A stretch of 64,000 nt of DNA, from positions 204,371,494 through 204,435,493 of the forward strand of contig NC_059471.1 of the NCBI RefSeq assembly GCF_018139145.2, read 5' to 3'. Within the stretch, counting starts at the first letter, position 1; each line of letters starts with the position of its first letter. The notes beneath the pieces were generated by a model. The model did not search any database. It worked only from the letters and a program-made list of their open reading frames with translations, and was not told where the DNA came from. The DNA comes from Gymnogyps californianus (Eukaryota; Chordata; Aves; Accipitriformes; Cathartidae). Made by a program: the position numbers and the translations under genes. Shown here piece after piece: positions 10,968 to 24,293 of the stretch.

Positions 10968-13572
10968 TACTGGACACTGAGTGCACACTTAGCCCTCCAC
11001 ATACAGACATCTAGATTGAAGTATTAATTTGCAAGCTGAATCCTACCCTGTGCATCTTCCCTGGTTTTATTAACACTGGCATTTGAGTAAATGAGGGACT
11101 AACACAGCTCTGATTATGTCTGGGACAGAATTAAATTTTGGTCAAGAAAAAGATGATAAACTGGAATACATTCCTGCATATTATCTGAAGCAACTCACAA
11201 GTGATTTTTAATTAAAGAGACTTTTTGAAGAACGATACACATGCCAGCGAATTGGAAGATACTTTCATTTTCTTCCAGGGTGTATCACGATTTTTTTCTG
11301 AACTAGTGTTTCTGAAGCCTTTCTTCTGGTCTGTCTAACATAATGTTTCTGCAGCGTAAATCCAAACCGCATGAAGTGCCATGAAGAAAGCCATAAAGTG
11401 CTAACTGTAGGTGAGGAAGGCCAGAGAACCCATGCACTACCAACAGCTCTGTCTTTAATTAGAAATTTATTCATCACCCTAAGAGGTTTTGTCATGCCTC
11501 TTTTCTGTCTCCTGCTCCACGGTCTAGGGATTTATGTTCCTTTGCTGTAGAAACAATACGCCAGGCAGCAAAGGTAGACATTTACTATTGTAAAAGAAAA
11601 TAAATACTTTGGCTCCAGCTGTGTTAAATATGTTATCTCTGCTCTGTTAAACAAACTGTGTATAGATGAGCCAGGGTTTGGATGCTCTTATGCTCTTGAT
11701 AGATCATGAATATCCTAATGTGTAATTATAATCACATTAGAAAGGATTTTGGCCTTATTTCATTTGTAGTTCTTACCTTATAGCATTGTCTTTTTTGATG
11801 GTTTACCATTTCTTAATGAATAATCGTTCAGCATGCCTCTTTTTAAAAAAAGGATTAAAAGGCTACTTAAGCCTTCTTAAATACAACTCTCTATATCTTT
11901 AGAGTTTTCAGTTCCCTCAGCATGTCTATTTCCAAAGTACATGAGTTTCCATTTATACACCAACCATAGAGAAATTCTGATCTCACACAGTGCAGTTGCA
12001 CTGGAGTTAGTCTCATATTTTAAACAGAACAATGAATGTGCAATAAATTTAATATAATGTTAACAGAATCCGGGCCACAGAAAAATTATCTGGCTGGAAG
12101 GAATTACAAGACAGATAGCTTTAGAGATAGAGGATGGTAGTTCATCTTATTCTGCCAAGGGATATTTCAGATACTTTTACTCAAAAATTGTTTTTCTCTT
12201 ACTGGTCAAAGTCCTCTTCAGCTACAGGTAGATACCTCAGAGGGATTTAGGCAACATGCAGCTTTCCATCACAAACCGGGTGATCATCTGCCGTGTAATA
12301 AACTGCGTGCATATACTCACACGTTAGATAGGTTTACATGTTGTGCTCATGGGAAGCGGTATCAATTTAACCAGATTTTAATATTTGATTTGGCTAAGCA
12401 AATATTTCTAATATAGAAACACTGTGTTGTTACAGCGTGTCTGAAAAGAAAAAACATTACTGCAGGCACTGGCCCCATGTTTTTGCAATTTTTTTGCCCC
12501 TGATGGAGTTAAGTAGGATGTATATTAGTGTGAGATTTATTCTATTATCCTTCAGCCTTGTTAAAATGCTCAATATGGCCCCCAAATGACTATTTGCCTC
12601 TGGATAAGTTGTGTCCAAACATTTAAAATGCAAATGCACTCTGTCTGATAATTCCAAATTCAGAAATATCTTCAAAAGTGGAGTGAAAAATTTTGTGAAC
12701 TTTGGATTTTCCTTCTTTTGATCTGCCTCCCTGCCCTAGAGTCATTCATAGAACTGTGTTTTCTCTTTAATTAGTACCAAACCATTCATGGTATCTCAGA
12801 CACATCACATGCAAATGTTGAAGCAAATTTAAACAATAAAGCACAATGCACTGAAACTGCAAGGGAGGTAAGTCGCACCAGATGTGGAGACTATAACCAA
12901 ATTTCCTAACACTTTTTGAGTTTACATTGTCAAAAAGTATAACTTTCATCTGATAAAAATTTGTTTTCTTTGAATGGAAAATTATTAATAGGAAGTGATT
13001 TTTGTCTGTGAGCAATGCAAAGGTAACCCCCAGGAGCGACACCTAAACAATAAAAACCATATAAATGCCAATCCAAACAGATGTCCCCCTGCTGAGAGTA
13101 GTCTGGGAAACCATTTAAAAAATGTAATTATACACTCCTTACATCAGTGCCACTTTCTCATTAAAAAATACATTTTCCTTACACAATTCTTTTAGATTAT
13201 GAGTGATATTCTATTTTCCAGTTGGAAGAAATTATTTATCTCGGCAACAAATCGTGTCATCCAGTTTGTCAAACTGTTGCTAGTTATTAACCGCAACATT
13301 ATGATTTTGACTGTAATTCAGAACTAAAAAATTAAAAATGGAATTCAAGCAACACCTCTAACTCACCAACCATAACACAGAGATTTTGAGCTACTAAAGG
13401 CAGGTTACTACAGGCAGTGTTTTTCCTACAGCACCTGCACACCTGCACACACATAGCTCTGCCTGTGATATATGTGTGATGCATGCTTACTGAAATGGTA
13501 AATTTAACCTGTAGATCTACGGATTTAGTGTTCCTTAACTAAAAATGTTGTTTAGTGGGATATTACTGGCAC

Positions 13573-13606
13573 TGATGTCATTACAGCGTAATGATGTCAT
13601 TACAGC
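13573..13606. repeat. Two 15-bp direct repeats, 19-bp period
   Basis: TGATGTCATTACAGC occurs at 13573-13587 and again at 13592-13606. Each unit holds TGATGTCA, one base away from the cyclic-AMP response element TGACGTCA. The repeat is seen directly; a regulatory role is only a possibility. Confidence 0.8.
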
Positions 13607-14689
13607 TTAAGACATAAAAGTACATCCTGGTGTCATTGATATATCCATCTGGTGAATTTATTCTTCAACACATCTAGTCTTATAATGTGAGATTATAAGA
13701 AGTCTGAACAAATTAAAGAGCTGTGTATTCCTTACAAATAATTTGAAATATTTTCATATAGATGTTTCAGTTAATGCTGTAATGGAAAGAAACAGCTACA
13801 TAATGTGTTTTCAGGTGGATTGTATGTATTTCCAATTTGTGACCTCTAATGGGAATAACTGATGAACTCAGCTTCAGAAGTCACTCTTAAATTTACTTGC
13901 ATTGGCATTTTTCAAATAGGCTTTTGACCAAACGTTCTACAACTCATAAAGCCTATTGAGCTACAGCTGCTTTCTCTAGCCTTCATTTAACTACCTCCAG
14001 GTACTATTTTTTTTGTACAGAAAATACAAACCTGCGCCAAATTTGCTCTTTGACTAAAAAAAAACCCAAAAGCAAATTTACACATCTACTGCACCGCATG
14101 ACTAGCTTTCCTCCTGGTTGCCAAGGAAAATGAAAATCAGTCTCTGGCCCAACAAGGGTGGATCCAGAATGAGTTTTGTCCTTGAATTCAAGATCGCTGC
14201 CTCAACGTGCAGCATGCTGCTAGGATTGAGCGTGATGACTGTTTACTGCGTGTTATTAAGCTGTTGCTTAGACTGCGGAAATTGACGATTGAGAATTGTA
14301 TGTAAGTCAGTTCAAATGAGCTAAGCATCACTTGATTAAACAGTAAAATCTAAACACACTGTGCAGGGAATAGAAAAATAGTGGGTTTCCCTGGTATCAA
14401 TTAATCAAATTCAGAGCTTGTGAAATATGTAGTAGTTAGCAGTACGAAATATACTCTCACTTACATTACTTGTCATAGAGCATTGAAATGGAAAGATACT
14501 TCTGCTGATTCAAAGAGTTTGCTGCCTAGGACTGCATGTGGTTTACTACCCAAAACAAGGCAGACAGATGGTAGAAGGGTAAGCTAATAAAGATAAGGGT
14601 GGCAACAAGAAGATGATGGGATAGTTCCGTGGGGCATGAAGACATTACCACATCTGTTTGCTTAAATTTCTCTCACTTTACATAGGGAA

Positions 14690-14960
14690 GATGACAGAAA
14701 TGAATGCTCAGGAGGGTGCTGAGTGAGGAAGGGAAAAGCTGAACTGTCGACAAACCCTTTGGCCTTTGAGAGCGCAGAGTGAGAGGGCTGCTGGAAAAGA
14801 GACTGGACTGGGTAGAGTGGGAAGGAGGAGGAATGAGAAGCTGTCTGGACGGAGGAGGCTCTGCTGGAGACATGGAGAGAAGACTGGTAAAAGAAACTCA
14901 GAAAGTGTAGCCAGGAGGAGGTATATGGGAGGAAAGAAAAGAACAACAGTAAAAATTTTA
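14690..14960. repeat. Purine-rich low-complexity tract
   Basis: The plus strand is dominated by A and G, with many GAGGA, GGAAG and AGAGA runs. This skew explains why minus-strand reading frames here stay open and give serine- and leucine-rich translations without conserved features. Confidence 0.55.
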
Positions 14961-17900
14961 TGCCAACAAGACAGTACTCCTCAAGAACAGCAAAAGATAA
15001 GTAAAACAGTAATGGGAATATCCCGGCAATATCACGGCTCAATTTTTAAGTCAATGGGGAATCCCATTTCAAACTGAACAGCAAAATAATGGCCCTTACT
15101 ATTAATCTTTCTGGAAGCTGGGTCACCATTTGGCACTTTCCACCATTCTGCTCTCTTGGCCTGTATTTAACCCATGTATTAGCATTTCTGCGCAGGTGAT
15201 TGTCATTTATTTTTCCATCTTGTCTTATTCTTTTCGTTTCCGTAGTTACAGAATTGAAATGATAACTGTTTGTTCAACATAATTAAAATAGCCTCTGTAA
15301 ATCGTGTTGACGTTCAACCATTTCAAACTTGCAAAATATTAACATTCAGGTTATACTGAGAAATTAGTATATGGGCAGTGCTTTAAGTAATCATGTCCTG
15401 GAAGGATGCTGAATTCAGAGAATTCAACACGAACGATGTGCATACAGATACATGAGAGGATAATTTGAGAATACTCTACAAACAGCTGTGTGGGTTCATC
15501 ATTATTTTGTGTGTCAGTTCTAAGGTAAGTGCTGTGAAGTGAAAATGTTGGTTAGTATTTAATCCATTGACATTAAAAATACAGGCTAAAAGGTTTTTTT
15601 GGGAGCCGCAGAACTAGGCAATCTTTTTACAGGTTTGCGTCCTATATCACTAGCTCTCAGATGCAATACCTCAGTATCTCCAAGTCTCTCACTCCTCCTC
15701 TTCAAATTCCCCAAGCATAAAGATATCTCCTTACTCCCTTATCCCCTAACTGTTGACCAGATAAAAAGCAGCAGATGCTGTAACTGGTTCTCAGCTCCAC
15801 GCATGTTTATTGACTTGTCAGTACATAGGCTGTCACCAGCCAACCACGAGGTCAAACCAATAACCACCGAGCTCTTGTTGCCGTTTTTCATCCAGTGAAT
15901 ATACTAATTTGGGACTCTTTCGTCAAACTAGTCAGTGTCAGACCTCTCAGGAAGATACGACATTTGGGTCTCTGCTCTTCTGCTAGATTTGACTGAAGTA
16001 CACCCATTCATAATAAAATTTCTGAGAAGGATGTGACAGATAGATAGGAAGACAGCATGATTGCATACGCCTCATTTCAAGGGGAAACCAGGCTAAAAAT
16101 CTTGTTATACGGAAGAGTCCATAGGGTATTTTTGTTAAATATCACACAAAGCTAAACTGAAAGCTCTCTGTACCTCTTGCTTTATGATGTGGCATGTCTA
16201 ACCGATTTTCATGTGTTTCTCACAGGGTCAGATGATGTTGATAAGCTGAATGTGACAGCCTAGCTGGGCACTTTTAGGGGAACCCAAATCAGAGGTTGCC
16301 TGAATGAATCTCCCTGCAAGTACCTTTGTCTCTTCCTCCAGTAATTACTGGGGAGAGCCACCTAGACAGCTACAATTAGGTAAAAGGAATCTCATCCAAA
16401 TTGACTCATGTGACCGACTTTTAAATATTTAGAAAGTGTCCTTAATGTACAGAAGGCTGTGTAAGTGTTAAGAAACTACATTATCAAATTTTATTTGGTG
16501 TAACCTTTTGTTGTATTACTTTTAAGGTTATTTTTACCAGTAAGGCTCTCATCCTGCCAACTAGGTGTGTACAACTCACTGGATGCCTCTTGAAGACTAT
16601 GAGCTACTGACATAAGAGATTGCTCTCAGAGACTCTTGTTTCTACCACCGTCTCCTTGTTCTTCCCATTCCCTCCACCTCTCCAGCTGCAGCTTCCTCTT
16701 AACACCATTGCACTTAACACAAATACATGCAGCCACAGAGACCTCACAGAAAATGGGCAATGTCTGAAGGAAATTCAACCCAGCATGGCTGGGCGTATGC
16801 AAGTTACCCAATTCCACTGTGCAAACTCCATTGGGGAGGAAAATAGCGACTCTTAATCAGAGATGCACTTTTTATACTGGCCTGGTCAGGGATGTTGCAC
16901 AGCTGCTTTGTAGCTTACTTGTCAGGAAGCACATCCACACTTCTCCCAAGGTATGTGCAGGCAGGTTGGTAATGTGCAGTACAAGAAAGTGCAGAGTTTC
17001 CCCACATAACGCTGATGCGGCAAGCTCTGAGATGGGGAGCAACACAGGTCGTCAGTGTGGACCTATCCCCAGGGATATTTGCTCTGCTGAGGAGCAGAGA
17101 TGATGAGCCTGGGCATAGCACTGTACTAACGTGGCTATGACTTACAGAGCCAGCCACTACCTTTGTGCAGCACCGTGCTGTGTTGTACAGGTGAGCTTGT
17201 GTGGACCTATCTTAGGTGTCCGTAAGATGGAATTGCTTGCACAACATTTCCACACCCTCTGACCACCTTCAGAGGAGGGGCTTCGCTTTAACTGCTAGGA
17301 TGGGCAGTTGACTTTTCACTGTGGTATCTTCTGAGAAATTAGCTCTTTGCTTAGGAGAGAGGAGCTATCTATTAGTTAAAGATTATCAACTCCTGATCCA
17401 TCACATCATAGAAAATTTTCCATACTATTTCTGGACGGAACATTTTTATTTAAGCCTAAAAATAAACAACCATTAGTCAATAACCCCATGCCAGGCCTGG
17501 ATTTTGGAAAACCAAAAGTGTTTCCTAATCCAGAAAACTCACCTTGCACTCTTTTAGGTAAGAAAAAAATCCCAAACCCACAATGCATTCTTTGAAGGCC
17601 TTTTCATCTTAATTTATACTTTTTCTGCACCCAGCTGTCAAAGACAGGATACCAGACAGAAGGAAATTATGTTCTGATCTAAAATGGCAGTTTCTGTGCT
17701 TCTGTAACAGACATATGCCAGGACAGAACATATTAGGTAATGTTGGTGTCAGGACAGCATATAGTAGTTGACAAAACTGAAGAGACTAATTTCTGTCTTT
17801 TGTGGGATTATATAACATAATTGGGTAAAACTCATAATAAACTGCCTTTTCCCTTTTACACAGCAGGAACATCTGTAAAATAAGCAAATTCACAAACAAT

Positions 17901-18810
17901 CTCTATGTACAAAAAAGATTGCTGGCCAAAGCAATGCTATCGTGGAAGTATGATGGAAAGAATCACACAGTGCCTACATTTAAGGATGATTACTTCCAAC
18001 CATTCTCCTCCAGTGCTGGAGTAGATGTTGCAAAACTCTCCATGTAACCAATTTTCATGGTCCAAGTGGAATGAAAGGCAATGTATGTTAAGCGTACATT
18101 ACAAGAGGGAAGAAGGAATGAGATTTGCAATATTTTCAGCTGTAACCTTCTAAAATGGGATGGTCTAAATGCAGCCTCTGGGCAAGAGAAATCATTGCAT
18201 TCACACCAGCACTGGAAGAGGCAGAGGGGTGGAAGTATAAATGTGAGAAAGTGTTTAATCCTGCAAGCTGCCCCCATTGCTTTCGCATGGCTGGCAAAGG
18301 GGATTCTGAAACTGTTCCCTAACCATCCCAACCTGCAGTACTACAGGTAAGAAAGCTGCCACCATTCAATTCGTTGCTGAAGGTGAAGCAGCAATACAGA
18401 ATGTACCTTATGACCACCAAAAGTAAAATTTTCCTATGTATTCAGAATATCCAATTGCTTTGCTTAAGATTACAAATATGTAAATCAAATATTCATCAAA
18501 TTTTATACAAAAACTGTATCTTTGGTAACCAAGCACAATAATGTTTTCCCAGTTTCACTCCTCTGTTGATTAAGTACTCCTCTGTGCTGGTTTTGACTGG
18601 GATAGAGTTAATTTTCTTCATAGTAGCTAGTATGGGGCTATGTCTTGGATTTGTGCTGAAAACAGTGTTGATAATACAGATGTTTTCGTTATTGCTGAGC
18701 AGTGCTTACACAGAGTCAAGGCCTCTTCTGCCTCTCACCCCACCCCACCAGCGAGGAGGCTGGGGGTGCACAAGAAGCTGGGAGGAGACACAGCCGGGAC
18801 AGCTGACCCC

Positions 18811-18870
18811 AACTGGCCAAAGGGATATTCCATACCATATGACATCATGCTCAGCATATAAAGCTGGGGG
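18811..18870 (+). promoter_or_regulatory. LTR core promoter with TATA box
   Basis: This is the U3 end of the LTR. 18811-18850 is identical, over 40 bases by hand comparison, to the reverse complement of 38543-38582 in the other LTR. It includes CCATACCATATGACATCATG, with a TGACATCA motif like AP-1/ATF sites. TATAAA follows at 18857-18862. Transcription of the provirus would have started about 25-30 bases downstream; present activity is unknown. Confidence 0.7.
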
Positions 18871-19046
18871 AAGAAGAAGGAGGAAGGAGGGGACGTTCGG
18901 AGTGATGGCGTTTGTCTTCCAAAGTAACTGTGACACATGATGGAGCTCTGCTTTCCTGGAGATGGCTGAACGCCTGCCTGCTGACGGGAAGTCGTGAACG
19001 AATTCCTTGTTTTACTTTGCTTGCGTGCATGGCTTTCACTTTACCT

Positions 19047-19052
19047 ATTAAA
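19047..19052 (+). terminator. LTR poly(A) signal ATTAAA
   Basis: ATTAAA lies about 190 bases after the TATA box and about 125 before the LTR end, the position expected at the end of R. The counterpart in the other LTR is at 38353-38358. Confidence 0.6.
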
Positions 19053-19177
19053 CTTTATCTCAACCCATGAGTTTTCTCACTTTTTTTACTCTTCTGATTC
19101 TCTCCCCCATCCCACCGGGGGTAAGTAAGCGAGCAGCTGTGTGGTGCTTAGTTGCCGGCTGGGGTTAAACCATGACA

Positions 19178-22100
19178 TCGTCTAATTGTTTAAAAAATAC
19201 AAACATGCACATAGTGTAAATGCTACCATTTTTATGTAGGCTAATAATAATATGTTGATTTTACTCAGACAAAAGCTCACCCATCCCCTCTAACCTTTAC
19301 CACAGCACAAAAGCAATAAGACACCGTGTTTAACATCAGAAATTCACACCTGAATAACAGAAAGTCACTGTAACCAGGGAAACTGAACAGTGGCACGGAC
19401 AGGTTTTCATTTAAGTGTGGATGGGGGGAGAATTAATATGATTATTACAGGATACTGGCTTTTGAACAACAGCAGTTCATTGTAACTTCAACATTTTTAT
19501 TTTGGTGGTGAGGAAGAATTCTTTGTCTAGGGAGAAGTATTCAAAGGCAAGTATTTTGGCAAGGGCTGTACAGAGTTTCTAAATGGATCAGATTTGCTAT
19601 GGGTGAAAATGTCTTTGTCACAGACCGTGATGGATGATATTCTTGTCTGGCAAGCACGCGGGGACGATGCTCACAGCAGAGTCCCCTGCTAACAGACACA
19701 GGAGCTGGGCTGTGGGCAGGATTACGACCACAAGCCATTTTCCTTCCTCTCTGCAACCCTCAACTGCAACTGAATAATGAGAATATATTTTAAATGTTCT
19801 TGGCAGCCACTTTTACAGCCTGTCATGCAGGGAAGGACGGGAGCCCTGCTCTGACAGCAGTTTCGAGAGCATTGTCCATAGCTAGCGGTGCTCTCCTGTG
19901 ACAGACATGCACACAGGCACCAATGCCGGCAGCAACTTGACAGCCAGAAAAGCAAGATTAGGAAAAATAGTGAATACTGTTTGCATATTATTTCAGCCTT
20001 CTCTTGCCAAACAAAGTAGGTTCTTCCCCAGTGATCTGCCGATGTCGGGATGGGGAGACAGACCCCTCCCAGCAGTTTCTGCCTCTCTGAAGGCTGACCC
20101 AGGGGTCCACGTCTGCTCTCCTCCCACCACAGGCTGCCTGTCACCCATTTCACACTTCCCACTCATCGGTTCGTGGAGGGCACCTGAACCTGGACACGAT
20201 GACCCCGTGTGCTGCTGGGGCTCAGCAGTAGCCTTTTGCCAGTAACTGATGCTGTTTGGCAGAAACCAGAGCTTGTGCAGTTCCTGGCACTACGGAGAAC
20301 TCCAGCAAGGATTCACCTGCTCAGCGGCGTCCGTCCTGCCTCACATGAAGCATCCAGGAGCAGAGTTTGTCATCTAAGCCTGTTGTCTGCGACTCCGTGA
20401 AAAGAAAGAAGCAAATCCGGCGAGTGACTCATCCCATGCAGCTCAGGCACTAATCTCAGCATGGTGAGAGTCACTCCTTGGAGGTACAGACCTTCACTCT
20501 CTCCATTAACTGTTGAGGAAGCCTAGAAAACCAGCTTACACTAGATGATTAACTTTCTCAAAGCAAAGCCTGGTGAGATGGCTTTTTAGGCCTTAGCTTT
20601 CCACTGAGCAAAATCAGCTATTATTTAATTCACACCGAAATATGCAGTATTTACAAGACTATACAGAGCGCTCCCACAGCCTTCGCATTACATCTGCCCT
20701 TTTGGGACATTTTCTTGCCAAAAGTTGCTATTTGAGCAATGCTGGTCAGTTTGGTGGTCTGAGGAAGCCACCAGTCTATAATTTAGTAACCTTTCTAAAG
20801 AATAAAATATATATGGTGAAGCCTTTCTGCGTCATATACCTTTTATTAAATGGGAGAACAGCAGCTGTATGTCTACCTGTCAGTACATGATTGTAATATC
20901 TATATCACCTCAGAGGACAGCAGAAGAGCAAATGCTTCCTAGATAAAATAGATTTTCCTCTACAAACACCTGAACATTGAAATTTTCAGAATTAGAATTT
21001 TCCAAAAAAGCCGAATGCTTGTGTCAACATTAAAAATAGAGAAAGAGGTACATGGATAAAAAAAGTTTTGGACAGGACATAGGAAGAAAGAAGCTTAGAT
21101 TTTATTTTTTTATTTTTTATCTGTGACCTTTTTTAAATGTGGGACCAGAGACGTGAGAAGGAATTAGAGAGGAAGGGCAGAGATCCTGGCCTTGAAAAGG
21201 AAGCCATGAATTACAGGATGGGGTCTTGGACATTTCCTCATGTAAACTGGCTCCCAGGGGCTCCAGTCCCAGTGGGGGCCTTTAATCGCTATGTGAAAGC
21301 AAGTAATATTAATTGAATATTTAATGTATGTACTCACTTTCTGTGAGCATCCATGCCAGTAAAACTTCATCACTCAAATGTTTATGAAAAGCAAACACTG
21401 GGTGCAAGTCAGCCCAAACTGAATTAGTTATTTGAAAGTATAAATTGAGCAGAAAGAATTTTTCTGTAATGTTTGACTAATTTTGATTAACTGGAATAAG
21501 TCTAAACTTCCCTCAGGAAGGCCGATTCTCAGTATGCCCCTCCCTATCCAGCTGAGTTTTTGTAAGGGTAACACGCCAATACAAGACCCAAATCTTGAAA
21601 AGGCTCTTTAGAAATAAGAAAAGTTTGTTAGTCCCTAATGCAGAAATACATCTAGGTAAATTGATTATTTTTAGCCTCCTGTGTTTTAAAAGCAGTGAGG
21701 AGAGACAAAAAGTCTTTTTCTCTCCCATGCAGACAGCCAACAGGGGTATTCTTTGCTAGCAATACCCTTTGAAATAATTTGCAGAGGTAATCAGAGGAAA
21801 AGGTCTCTGAAGGCTTAGATTCAGTATTCTCCAGATTTTCAACAATGAAAACCTTGAAAATATCCACTGTTTTTACCAAGTTGTTCATTTTTCTTTCACA
21901 ATGTCATAAAAGTAAAGTAACAGCTGTGCAATTTGCCCTTGAAAAGTTTTTTCATCTGAATTAGTTACTTTTTTCCTTCATTTCTCTTGTCTGCCAACTA
22001 CACCTACAAAATCCAGCAACTGATCAGAGCTGCTAAGTCCCTGGAAGCACTTGCGTTACCTTTCCTAGCCTTCCATCAGGCTTCATGATGAAATTTATTC

Positions 22101-24293
22101 ATCCAGAAACTGTTAATGGTAGATTACCAAGCTGAACCTTTTAGACTGGTGTGCCTCTAGGAGAATTTAGTGTATGTATTCATTCACCCAGGCCACACAT
22201 TAGCCCCCAGTTTATTTTCTGTTCAAGCTTCACATACAAAATTGCACCTCACACTTTCAGATGTCTGCATTTGAAAAGGAGAAATTCAGTAAGGATCAAA
22301 ACTATAGTATCCTCATAACGAAGTCCTGGGTCAACGCTGCACTATCCCCATAGTGAAGTCTCTCTGTGCAGTGGCTCACATCACACAGCTTTTATGATGT
22401 CTCCACATTGACTTGAGTAAACCGGCATGCATTTAACTTTAGCAGAGAAAAACAAACACATTTTTTTTCCAAAATAAAAATTGTATTCAGAGGCTACAAG
22501 ATTATTACAGGAGCCAGAGGACCGGTAGATCTGTTGTGGGAGGCAATATGTCTCACACTCAGGAAGAAAAGGAGCCTTCTGAAAGCAAGCTTTCCTTCTG
22601 GCTGGCACAAGCACAGCACCCTTCAGTGTCACTCCAATCACCCAGCTAAATGGAGAGAACTCAGAAAATGATTTAGGAGGGGAAAAAAAAGAGATCTGAA
22701 GTAACAACTCTATGTGGTAGCTCAAAATGTGTGTTGATCTGTTTTCTGATACCACAAAAATAACAAGAGCATAGTTTGGGCTGCAGGTAACCATAAGTGT
22801 TTCCTACTCATCATGCAATACCAGTGCTTTAGCATTGAGAGAAGCCTGGTGACTCAGAATATACACAGCCCAGTGCAGCACACGGTTTACAGACAAGCAG
22901 CCAGGACCCTGGGGACTCAGAGTCTACTTCCTACCACACGGAGCCAAAGACACAGTGTAATCTGGAGGATTTATGTCCAGATTCCTATTCCTTCAAGTGA
23001 TAAATTCAATATCAGGTTTGCTAAATATGCAATGGAGTTCTGAATGCCACTGCTTACCTTGTGTAATCAGGTTGAACACAGTCTAAGTAGACGACTATTT
23101 TGCTAGAGATTTCAATGATCACCTTCATAGTCCCCCCATAACGTCTGGAATTACACTAGGAAGTATTGAGTAAGTCCCTCCACGAGTGACAGACTCTATG
23201 GCTGGAATCACTTTAAAAGACCTCAAGCAGAAGCACGCATATATTAATCAGCAGATTTTCCCACCAGACAGGGACATATAGGACTACTCAGGTGGCACAG
23301 AAGCACAGACTGAATTAAAAAACAAAACCGAACAGAGCTGAGATTTCATAGAGTGACTATCTACCCTTACAACTCCTCCTGTATGGAGGATGCTGAGTCT
23401 AGTCTGGGCTTCAATCTGGAAAACAACTGGGGAGACAGCTTATGGCATTTGGAGATACGTGCAAGTGATAGGATTTTTCCTGATAATCATATATACACAA
23501 TACAAAATTGTGCTTCTTCTAGTCAAAACAAAATGCAGATTTTCATCCCATGATTGCTACTTAGAATTGTGAGCCTGCTCTTTTTTCTCACAAACCATCC
23601 CATTAACCTGAACAGTGCTATTTATATCTCTGCAAGGCTTACTAGTGTGAGTGTGAGTCGCTGGATTAGGCTGTGTGTTTGGAGTGTGATTTTTATTTTA
23701 GGTGCGTGGGAGCAGAGTCCTGAGATTGCACAGAGACGTGCTGGTGTGAAACGCTGAGGAAAGAGCATCCGCTGAGCCCTGTGAAAAGCAGATAAAGAAA
23801 TAAGGGAGGGAGAGACAGGTTGAATGCGCTGAATGATAAAACAGTCTCATAACAAGCCCCAGACATTTGAATATTTATTTTGAATTATTCTGGTTTTGAT
23901 AGCCCCCAAAGAGCACTTTTAAGTGCTTAATTTGCTTTGCTCCATTGATTTTAATTAATCTTGCCCTAGGCTTTCAAACTTGATGAGCATGGAGAACTTA
24001 GGGGTAAAAAAAAAAAAAGCAGCCCGCTTCCTCTCCGTATAATATTCCTTAACTGCCTCACAGCACGTGCGACTCTGGTGGGGATGTGCCAGCCCCGGAC
24101 ACAAGCACTCATCACACCATGGGCACTACCCTTGTAGGTAGGGGTACTACCTTCACAGGCTGAATTTAAAGCAGAAGACAAATATCTAATGCTGAAGGCT
24201 TCTGGATGGATGGAGCTGATCCAGTCCCTCCTCCAGCCAACAAAACACCAAATACCTGCCTGCAGGCTCTGTGTCGGAGGCACAAGGCAATTG
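19178..24293. other. Non-coding stretch, no gene recognised
   Basis: Nothing recognisable was found between the LTR and the truncated CR1. Frames reach 146 codons (19722-20162 minus) in a GC-richer part that is also open on the plus strand, with no known domain. A T-rich tract lies near 21102-21120 and a 13-base A run at 24006-24018. Confidence 0.55.

Larger units (their letters stand above)
10968..18582. other. Non-coding stretch, AT-rich
   Basis: No gene is recognised. Contents I can point to are a possible fragment of an old palindromic amniote repeat (11972-12078), a 15-bp near-tandem repeat (13573-13606), and a strongly purine-rich plus strand at about 14690-14960 that keeps minus-strand frames open by composition. 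Two copies of GTGTGGACCTATC occur near 17055 and 17200 without further similarity around them that I can see. Confidence 0.55.
18583..19177 (+). mobile_element. Solo LTR of an avian endogenous retrovirus
   Basis: The element starts TGTGCTGG and ends CCATGACA, the TG...CA ends of a retroviral LTR, and is 595 bp long. It carries a TATA box at 18857-18862 and an ATTAAA poly(A) signal at 19047-19052, in the order U3, R, U5. Flanking pentamers are TCCTC (18578-18582) and TCGTC (19178-19182), an imperfect 5-bp target duplication with one mismatch. A 5-bp duplication is typical of ERVL-like elements, but the family cannot be fixed here. There are no gag, pol or env sequences and no primer-binding site next to it, so it is a solo LTR left by recombination. 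It resembles the LTR at 38225-38808 in U3 but differs after the TATA box, so it belongs to a different subfamily. Confidence 0.88.

Noticed and set aside
14662..15042. 126-codon minus-strand serine/leucine-rich frame
   Set aside because: It is the shadow of a purine-rich tract on the plus strand.
17055..17215. GTGTGGACCTATC present twice
   Set aside because: The flanks do not align beyond about 13 bases; probably coincidence or unrecognisable repeat debris.
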